NCBI GenBank assembly: GCA_002450985.1
Contig: DKBA01000340.1
Span: 3,522 to 17,775, forward strand
Source: Acidimicrobiia bacterium UBA6912
GTDB taxonomy: Bacteria; Actinomycetota; Acidimicrobiia; Spongiisociales; UBA5794
Direction of reading: 5' to 3'
Length of the DNA: 14,254 nt
A program made the position numbers and the translations under genes. Positions 1 to 8,500 of this stretch are shown here, one piece after another. The notes below the pieces were generated by a model. It was not told where the DNA came from, ran no database searches, and saw only the letters and a list, made by a program, of their open reading frames with translations. Position 1 is the stretch's first letter. Every line of letters begins with the position of its first letter.

Positions 1-2589
1 GTACCGGCCACGGGTCTGGAGGATGAGCCGCTCGAGCAAGGCCCGGAAAGGGAGGTCGGCGCGCAGCGACCCGTGCTCCAGCCGGTCCTCGAGGACGCGC
101 AAGATCGGCGGCGTCTGGCGGGCCATGCGGGAGTAGGACTTGGCAATGCGCAGCAGCACGGCCTGGAGCTCCGGGGTCGGAGCGAGGCTGGTGATGCCGT
201 AGTGGCCGACGGTGCGCGTGATGCGCTCCACGAAGCCCGCCGGCAGACCGTCGCCGCGCGAGTCGAGGTTGCGGAGATAGCTGAACAGGTACTCCTCGCT
301 GCTGCGTCGCGTGTCGGCGAGCTCCTCGTCGATGGGGTTGCGGCGGAAGAGCGAGATGATGTCGACGAAGATGCCGAGCACCTCGTCCTCTGTCGCTCGC
401 AACGCAGCCTCATCCGGCGGGTCGGCGCACAGCGGTCCTTCCGGCGCCACGAGCGACTCGAGCCGCTCGGGCGTGATGTCCCAGCCGAGCAGCAAGGACC
501 GCAACTCAGACAGGTAGTGCTGACAGCGCAGATGGCTGGCATCACTGCGGGTGGCGAGCGGTGCGAAGTCCACCCGTGCGGTGAGCCGCTCGTCGCCGTG
601 GTCGCTCGGGTCGATGATGAGGAGCGGGGTCCCCGGACCCACCTGCACGTTCTCGCGCACGAGCACCTCGCGGACGGTGCCGGCGAACTCGGCGGTGAGC
701 GACGTCTCCATCTTCATGGCCTCGATCACGGCGAGGCGGTCGCCGGGATTGATACGGTCCCCTGCGGCGACCGGGAGGGAGACGACGACGGCGGGCGACG
801 GGGCGCGAATGATGCCACCCTCGTCGTGGGTGATGCGGTGGGCGACGCCCTCGACCTCGACGTAGTGGGTTGCGCCGTGGCTCGCGGTGAGCACCCGATA
901 CGGCTGGTCGTGGGTCCGCAGCCGGAACCCGGCCCTCCCCAAGTCCTCGACGGTGACTTCGACGACGGCGTCGTCGACCACGATGCGCCACAGCTCGGGG
1001 CCGATGCGACCCACGGTCAGCGAGTAGCGCTCGCCGCCGTACCGCAGCTCCACCTTGTGGCCCACGGCGTCGTCGACCTCTGGTCTCCCCCGAGCCGCGG
1101 AGGCGCGGAAGGCCTTCAGCTCCAGGGCGATGTGGGCGCGGTAGGCCGCGATCCCGGCGGCGATCAGGGCAACCGCGGCGTACGTGCGATCTGCGCCGTC
1201 GCCCTCGGCGGTGAGCCGGTCCACCCACGCGACGTCGATGTTCGAGGACACGAAGTCGGGGTGGGTGAGCAGCGACTGGAGGAAGGCCTTGTTGCTCGCA
1301 CCGTTGCGGACGAGGACGCGCATCTGGCTGAGCGCCCGGCCCAACCTGCCGATCGCCTCGTCGCGGTCCCGCCCGTAGGCGATGACCTTCGCCACCATCG
1401 AGTCGAACTCGGCGGCGACCGCATCACCCTCCTCGATCCCGGTGTCGATGCGCAGCCCCGGGCCGACCGGCAGCCGCAGCATCTCGACGAGGCCCGGGGC
1501 GGGCGTGAACCCCATGTCCGGGTCTTCGGCATTGAGCCGAGCTTCGAGCGCCACACCGACGGTCGCCGGCGGCTCGCCGATGAGCTCGTGCCCCCTGGCG
1601 ATGTCGATCTGCGTCTTGACGAGGTCGATGCCCGTGGTCATCTCGGTGATGGGGTGTTCCACCTGGAGGCGGGTGTTCACCTCCATGAAGAAGAACTCGC
1701 CAGACGGCGTGTCGAACAGGAACTCGACGGTGCCGGCGTTGCGATAGCCCGCCGCCCTGCCGAGTCGGGCAGCCGCGTCTTTCACGAACGCGTCCTGCTC
1801 GGCGGTGAGCACCGGTGACGGGGCTTCCTCGATGATCTTCTGGTTGCGTCGCTGCACCGTGCAGTCCCGCACCCCGATCGGCCACACCGTGCCGGTGTGG
1901 TCGCCGACGATCTGCACCTCGATGTGGCGGGCACCGGTGACGAGGCTCTCCAGGAACACCGTCGCATTGCCGAACGCGCTCCGCGCCTCGGCGCGGGCGG
2001 CGGTGAACGCAGACTCCATGTCCTCCTGGGACGTGACCTTGCGGATGCCGCGGCCGCCACCTCCCGCCGTTGCCTTGATCATCACCGGGTAGCCGAGCTC
2101 GCCGGCGTGACGCAGGGCCTCCGCCACGGTCTCCACGGGTTCCCGGCTCCACGCCGCCACCGGGACCCGGGCCGCCTCGGCGATCTGCTTGCTGGTGATC
2201 TTGTCACCGAGGCGCCGCATGACGTCGGCGCTCGGCCCGATGAACACGATCCCGAGCCGCTCGCACAGCTCGGCGAACTCGGCGTGTTCGGCGACGAACC
2301 CCCACCCCACCCACACCGCATCGGCGCGAGTCGCCTTCAGCGCCTTCTCGAGGACCCCGTAGTCGACATACGCAACGTGACGCTGACCGTCTGAGCTCGT
2401 GATGTGCGCGGGGCCGAGCGAGTAGGCCTCGTCGGCTTCGCGCACGAACATCGCATGGCGGTCCGGCTCGGTGTAGAGGGAGATGGTTGCCAGCGACGTG
2501 CCCCGCTCGCGGTTGTACTCCGCGACGGCGTTGACGAGCCGCATCGCCGGCTCGCCCCGGTTGACGACCGCGATCCTCGTGAAGCTCAC
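1..2589 (-). CDS. Multidomain biotin-dependent acyl-CoA carboxylase (BC-BCCP plus C-terminal extension), 3' end beyond the window
   Basis: The reading frame is open for 863 codons from a GTG at 2589 to the left edge; I checked it triplet by triplet and found no stop. The N-terminus (SFTRIAVVNRGEPAMRL) is typical of biotin carboxylase. An ATP-grasp domain follows, with K172 and a glycine-rich loop at residues 176-181, then the catalytic EVNTRLQVEH at 303-312 and the biotin carboxylase C-terminal domain (EARLNAEDP from 349). A biotinyl domain covers about 591-656 and contains EAMKMET; Lys626 is the predicted biotinylation site. It should carboxylate acetyl-, propionyl- or a longer acyl-CoA in the cytosol. 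Ordinary separate alpha subunits end soon after the biotinyl domain, but this one continues for at least 207 helical residues. That fits single-chain carboxylases with an ACC-central-like segment and a carboxyltransferase further on, which is inference because that part lies outside. The start lies 5 bases after the synthase stop, so translation is probably coupled. It likely supplies extender units to the synthase. Confidence 0.92.
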   Translation of the reverse strand, partial: MSFTRIAVVNRGEPAMRLVNAVAEYNRERGTSLATISLYTEPDRHAMFVREADEAYSLGPAHITSSDGQRHVAYVDYGVLEKALKATRADAVWVGWGFVAEHAEFAELCERLGIVFIGPSADVMRRLGDKITSKQIAEAARVPVAAWSREPVETVAEALRHAGELGYPVMIKATAGGGGRGIRKVTSQEDMESAFTAARAEARSAFGNATVFLESLVTGARHIEVQIVGDHTGTVWPIGVRDCTVQRRNQKIIEEAPSPVLTAEQDAFVKDAAARLGRAAGYRNAGTVEFLFDTPSGEFFFMEVNTRLQVEHPITEMTTGIDLVKTQIDIARGHELIGEPPATVGVALEARLNAEDPDMGFTPAPGLVEMLRLPVGPGLRIDTGIEEGDAVAAEFDSMVAKVIAYGRDRDEAIGRLGRALSQMRVLVRNGASNKAFLQSLLTHPDFVSSNIDVAWVDRLTAEGDGADRTYAAVALIAAGIAAYRAHIALELKAFRASAARGRPEVDDAVGHKVELRYGGERYSLTVGRIGPELWRIVVDDAVVEVTVEDLGRAGFRLRTHDQPYRVLTASHGATHYVEVEGVAHRITHDEGGIIRAPSPAVVVSLPVAAGDRINPGDRLAVIEAMKMETSLTAEFAGTVREVLVRENVQVGPGTPLLIIDPSDHGDERLTARVDFAPLATRSDASHLRCQHYLSELRSLLLGWDITPERLESLVAPEGPLCADPPDEAALRATEDEVLGIFVDIISLFRRNPIDEELADTRRSSEEYLFSYLRNLDSRGDGLPAGFVERITRTVGHYGITSLAPTPELQAVLLRIAKSYSRMARQTPPILRVLEDRLEHGSLRADLPFRALLERLILQTRGRY

Positions 2590-2594
2590 GTTTG

Positions 2595-5500
2595 TCAGTC
2601 GCCCTCGGTCACGGCGCGGCGCAGCGGTGCGACCTGCTCGTCGGGCAGCCCGGCAGGCATCGGCACGGTGCGGTAACCCTCCATCACGACGAAGGTAGTC
2701 CCTTTCTCATCGGCGACGCGGACGTCGAAGCCTCCATCGACCGGGACGACCACCGCCGTCAGCCGTCCCTTGGCCTTGGCGGGGTCGCCGGCGAACACCA
2801 CGCGGTCGATGTGCATCGGCAGCGCCATCACCCCGGTCGTGCCGATCTCCCAGATCCCGGAGGCCTGGAACGCCAGCTCGGCGAGGCGCGGTGCGGTGAC
2901 CGTCGGCGCCGAATCGGGCACGTGGTTGGCGGGCAGCTCTGCGGCCATCAGGCCGGCGGCGGCGTCCGCCGTCCCCCAGGCCTTGTCGAGCACCTGGTAG
3001 GCGGGGCCATGGAAGTAGATCTCGTACACGTCGCCGGCGCCGGCAGCGCGGGCTGCTGGCTCCTCGACCTTGGTCTTGCCGGGCCGTGGCGGCTTGCTGC
3101 CGAGCCTCACCCGTCCGGTGAAGTGAGTGGTCACCTGGGGCTCGGCCTGATTGGCGAGCGTGCGCTCCCCGATCAGCCGGCAATCGGCCACCACCTCGTC
3201 ACCCTCCGGGCGGAAGGTGGCCGACACCCTCACGGTGCGCGCCTCGTTGCGGTAGAACTTGAACGGAGCCAGGAAGTCCATGTCCTCCACCGCGACGACG
3301 TGCAGGTCCGGGAAGGCGAGCGTGGCCGCTTCGGCGAACGCCTCGACGCCCATCACTCCCGGCAGCACCGGGGTGCCGTCGATCTGGTGGTCGTAGAGGA
3401 ATGGCTGCGCCTGAGGGTCGAGATCTGCCGTCACGGTCAGGCCGCCGTAGACCCCGAACCCGCCGATGTGCTGTGCCATCACCCCGGCCTCGGCGAGGCG
3501 TGCCGTAACGGCACCCTCCTCACCGGTGTCGAGCCCACCGGTCGGGTGGAACTCCTCGAGCAGGATGCCGAGCGAAAGCCCCACGACCTGTTCCCCGGTG
3601 GCGTGCCGGCCGGTCACCTCGCGGCGCACGATCGGGATGCCGGCGCGCGCCGGCAGCATGTCGATGCCGACGGCTTTCATCACCGTCGGAATCGAGCCGC
3701 GGGTGGCCATGCCGATATCGCCCCATGCGGTCCAGTCGATGGCGACTCCGATCGTGTCCGGACGGGTCGTCTTGAAGCTTGACGTCGACTTGCACAGCAG
3801 GTCGTTGGCGGCGCTGTAGTCGGTCTGGCCGTTGTTGCCGAACCTCCCTGCCACCGAAGAGAACACGACGCTGGAGCGCAGCGGGGTGGCGCCGAGGCCC
3901 TTCAGCAGGTTGAACCACCCGTCGGCCTTGACGTCGAATACGAGGTCGTACTCCCTCGGCTCCTTGTCGGGCAACCTTCGGCTGATCTCCAGCCCGCCTG
4001 CGTGCAGCAGCAGGTCGATCGTGCCGGTGGTGGCGGCGGCAGCCGTCATCGCTGCGCCGACGGCATCGGCGTCGAGGAGGTTCACACCGTGATAGTGGAC
4101 CGTGCCTCCCGCCGCCTCGATCGCCTGGATCGCCGACAACGCGGCGTGGCTGCGCTCGATGCGGGCAAGCTCCCGATCCACCATGGCCGGTGTGGCCCGC
4201 TCGCCCGAGGCCTTGAGCCGCTCGAAGACGGTGCGCTTCAGCCCGTCCTTGTCCTCCGAGAACGCAGCGATGTCGGGGTCGTTGCGGTCCGGCTCCGGAA
4301 CCAGGTCCAGGAGGTGGAACGTGGCGCCCGACGCCCGTGCGAGATCGGCGGTGATCGCAGACACGATGCTGCCTGCCGCTCCGGTGACGACGACGACCGA
4401 GTCCGGCCCGAGGGACACCGGCCCCGACTCGAGGGGGAGCGCCTCGGTGCGGAGCCCGATGGTGTACCGGGCGTCGTCGATCCGCCCGATCTCCACGGCG
4501 CCCGGGTCACGCTCGGTCTCGGCGATGAGCGCGTCGGCGAGCGCCGCCGTTCTCCGGCTCACCGGGAAGTCGACCGCCTTCACGAGCGCGTCCGGCTTCT
4601 CTCGTTTGAACGCCTTGGTGAACCCCGTCACGGCGCCACCGAGCGGCGCAACCGCGCCGGCGTCGTCGTAGCCGTGGCGGCCGCCGAGCCGAGTTGCCGA
4701 GACCAGGAAGGTTCCGGCATCGCCGACGGCGTCGTAGAGGTGGCGCATCGTGGCGTACAGCAACTTCACCCGCTGCCGCAGCCCCTCCCGCCACGCGGCG
4801 AGGTCCATGTCCTCGACGTTGGCCTCGACATCGAGGGCGGGGAGCCAATAGACCCCGTGCACGGGTCCCTCGGCCGAGAAGGCATCGAGGCGGCTCAGCA
4901 GCTCCTCCGCAGGAGGGGCGTCGTCGATGGACAGCACCGACGCTCCCAGCTTCTCGAGCCGGGAGACGAGCGCCGCCCCAACGCCCCCTGCGTCCATCAT
5001 GACGACGACCCGGCTTCCCTCACCGAGCGTGACGCCCGTGGGAAGGCAGGCGTCGAGGTCGGGGCGCAGCACCGCCGTCGGGATGCGCCGGGGCACGGCC
5101 GCCGCCGCCTCGTCGTCGCCGGTGATGAGATCGCTCGGCACGGCCGCCGTCTCTGCTTCTGACGTCGGACGTCTGACGTCTGCCGTCTGTGTCGCCGCCA
5201 GATCTGGTCGCTTCTCCCTGACGAAGCCGATGACGGCGGCCAGGGTGGGGTAGTCGCGCAGGGCGAGGTTGTCGTCGCGGGGGATGTCGTAGGCCTCGCG
5301 GATGGCGGCGAAGGTCTCGGCCTGCTTGACCGTGTCGATCCCCAGATCCGCTTCCAGGTCGAGTTCCAGGTCGAGCATGTCCGGGGGATACCCCGTCTGC
5401 TGCGACACCAGCTCCAAGATCCGTGCCTCCACCGGATCCACCGCGGGAGCTGCCGGTGCCGGCGTGGGAGCGGGAGCCGCTGTCGGAGCGGCAGCGACGG

Positions 5501-8500
5501 GAGGAGCCGGGGCGGGAGCAACTGCCACGGGCGCCGGTTCTGGCGTCTGACGCCTCACGTCTGGCGTCTCTGCCCTGACGTCTGCCGTCGGCGCCGTCAT
5601 CGGTGCGACCACCCGCTGTGGCGCCGCGGCGGGCACCCGAACCGGCGGCCCGTCATCACGCACCCGCAGGGTGCGGCGCTCGATCTCCACGGCCGGCGCC
5701 TCGCTCCCGGTGACCGCGGCCAACCACTGATTCCACGCCGCCGGGTCGACGAGCCGGTACTCGAAGCCGAGCTGGTCGGGAAGGGGATGGCTGCCGGTCG
5801 GTGAGGGAACCAGCCGGTAGAGCGTGAGGCTGATCTGCGAGCCGAACCCGGCGCCGAGCCGCAGCGCGTAGCGCACCGGGTAGGTGCCGCCTCGAGACAG
5901 GTTGAGCCGGCCGAGGTCGGGGTCGACCTCCTTGAAGTTGGGAACCGGGGGCACGATGCCGGTTTCGATCGCCTTGACGGCGACGACATCCTCGACACCG
6001 ACGCCCATGGCGTGGCCGGTGAAGCCCTTGGTGTTGGTGATGACGATCTGGTCCGCCGCCTCGCCGAAGACGAATCGCAGCGCATCCACCTCTGCCTGGG
6101 CGCTGCCGCCACGAGCAGGGGTGTACGTCTCGTGCGACACGAAGACGGTGTGAGGCGCGATCTCCCTCCGGTCGATGCGCCAGCGCCGCTCCGCGGTCGA
6201 GATGAGGTCCTCCATCACGTGCTTGATGTGGCCCGGATCGAGCCGGCTGCCGTGGAAGGCGCTGTTGGCGGTGACGGCCGACAGCACCTCGGCGATCGGT
6301 TGGATGCCGCGGGAAGCCGCCGAACCTGCCGCCTCCACCACGATGGCGGCGGCGCCCATGCCGAGGATCATCCCGTGGCGGCGTCGGTCGAACGGCAGGG
6401 CCGCCTCTTCCACCACCTCGTCGGTTGCCGCCGCTCCAACGGCGAGGAAGCCGGAGCCGATCCACTCGATGAGGTGATCGCTGGTCACGTCGTCGCCGGA
6501 GATGACGACGACGCGCTCGCAGCGGCCGGCGTTGATCCAGTCCTCGGCGAGCGACACGGCCTGGGTCGTGCTGGCACAGGCGGCGTTGATCTGGGTGTTC
6601 GGGCCGCGGGCGCCGATGTACTCGGCGAACTGGGCGTGCCCCATCGACACGCACTGGAAGAGGAACTTGCGGTTGAAGAGGTACGGGTTGCGCTCCTCCT
6701 CGGCCTCCAGCTCTTGGACGCGGTGCCGGATCTCGGCGGCGAGCGCACCGTCGGAGCCATCGAGACGCTCCTCCAGGCTGCGCAGCTCGCCGAGCCGCTG
6801 CCGGCGCGTCTCCGCCTCCCAGTACCGGTCGACCTCCACCATGAGGCCGTCGACACCGGGGAACGCCGAGGCGAAGATCACCCCGGTGGTGTCGCGATAG
6901 GCCTCGGGCAGCATCCACCGCTCCGGGAGCTTGCTGCCCGTGGTGGTGGTCTTGTAGTTCATCACCAGCGGGATGCCGGCGTCGCGCAAGGCGTCGATCC
7001 CGGCGCCGATGGCGAGCTTCGACGCCTGGTCGAGGGCGTCGATCCGCTCCTCGGGGAACCCGAAATCGGTGGCGAGGTCGACGCGGCCGGCACGGCCCGC
7101 GAGCTTGATCACGTCCGCCTGATTGTCGATCGCCTCGAAGCGTCCCCCTCCCGCCTCGCTCTTCACGAGCCGGGTGATGTGCTTGTCGGCGATGAGCTGG
7201 CGGTACTTGACCGGGATGGCGTCGATGAACTGCTCGCCGTGCAGGATCGACGGCACCTTGTCGTCGCCGAAGACGTTGTCCCGCCCCGGCAGGCCGAGGC
7301 CGGCGCCGGTGACGACCACCGGATGGGATGGGGCAGGCGCCCCCGGCACGGCGCGTCCGGGCGCCTGCCCGGAGAAGATCTCGAAGCCCTTGGAGAGGAA
7401 GTCGGCGAACAGATGGCCGAGCTCGGAGTACACGTCGCCGCCTCCTGGGGTCGGGGGGATGGTGGTGGCTGCCGGCGCGGCGACAGGGACAGCCGTCCCC
7501 GTCGCCGGCGGCGCCTGCTGCGCCGCCACCGGGCGGGACAGTGCCGGCTGCGGCGCCTGGCGGGGCGGGGTCGCCGACGGGGCGGTCGTCGCATCGGGGG
7601 TGCCGAGGCCGTGCCCGGCCGCGTAGAGCCCACACAGCGCCTGGTTGAACGACACGAGGTCGCCCTGCTTGGGGTGGTTCGTGAAGAGGGCCGTGACCTC
7701 CGGGTCGTCGCCGAGCACGTCGGTGACGAATCCCTGGAGCGCCTTCTTCGGTCCCACCTCGACGAACACGCGGCAGCCGGCGTCGTGGAGCGTGTGCAGC
7801 CCCTTCACGAACTGAACCGGGGATGCGATCTGGCGCTCGAGGATCTCGATCATCTTGGGGGCGACGTTGGGCCCCATCGGGTAGAACTCGCCGTCGACGT
7901 TGGCGACGAGCGGGATGGCAGGAGACTCGAGGCGGAGCCTGCCGAGCAGCGTCCCCAGCGGCGCGCTGGCCGGCGCCACGATCTCGGTGTGGAAGGCGTG
8001 GCTCACCGGCAGCTGCACCACCTGGGCGCCGTGGTCCGCCAGGATCTGCATCGCCTGACGGACGGCGTCGCTGGCGCCCCCGATCACGGCCTGTTTCGTG
8101 CTGTTGATGTTGGCGGTGACCACGTAGCCGTCGATCGAGTCGAGGACTCGCTGGATGTCCTCGATCGGAGCGAACACGGCGGCCATGAGGCCGCGGTCCT
8201 CGACCTCGACGTGGGCCATCTCGCGGCCCCGACCGGCGACGGCGTGGAGGGCATCGTCGAAGGGAAGGGCTCCTGCGGCCACAAGGGCGCCGTACTCGCC
8301 GAGGCTGTGGCCCATCACCATGTCGGGATGGATGCCGTAGGCGGCGAGCAGCTCGGTGAGGGCGAGATCCACGGTGAGGACGGCGGGCTGGGTGATCTCG
8401 GTCTCACGCAACTCGACGTCGCCCTGCTCCATCGCCGCCCGATCGTTGGGGTCGGCGAAGATGTAGTCGGTGAGCGGCTTGCCGAGGATCGGCTCCATCA

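Noticed and set aside
73..1818. Plus-strand open frame of 581 codons at the left end
   Set aside because: It lies in register with, and antisense to, the carboxylase, whose ATP-grasp and biotin motifs are unambiguous. The product looks like an antisense shadow.
5161..5590. Repeat clusters considered as a CRISPR array
   Set aside because: Units are 7 bases, contiguous, without spacers, and lie within a coding linker.
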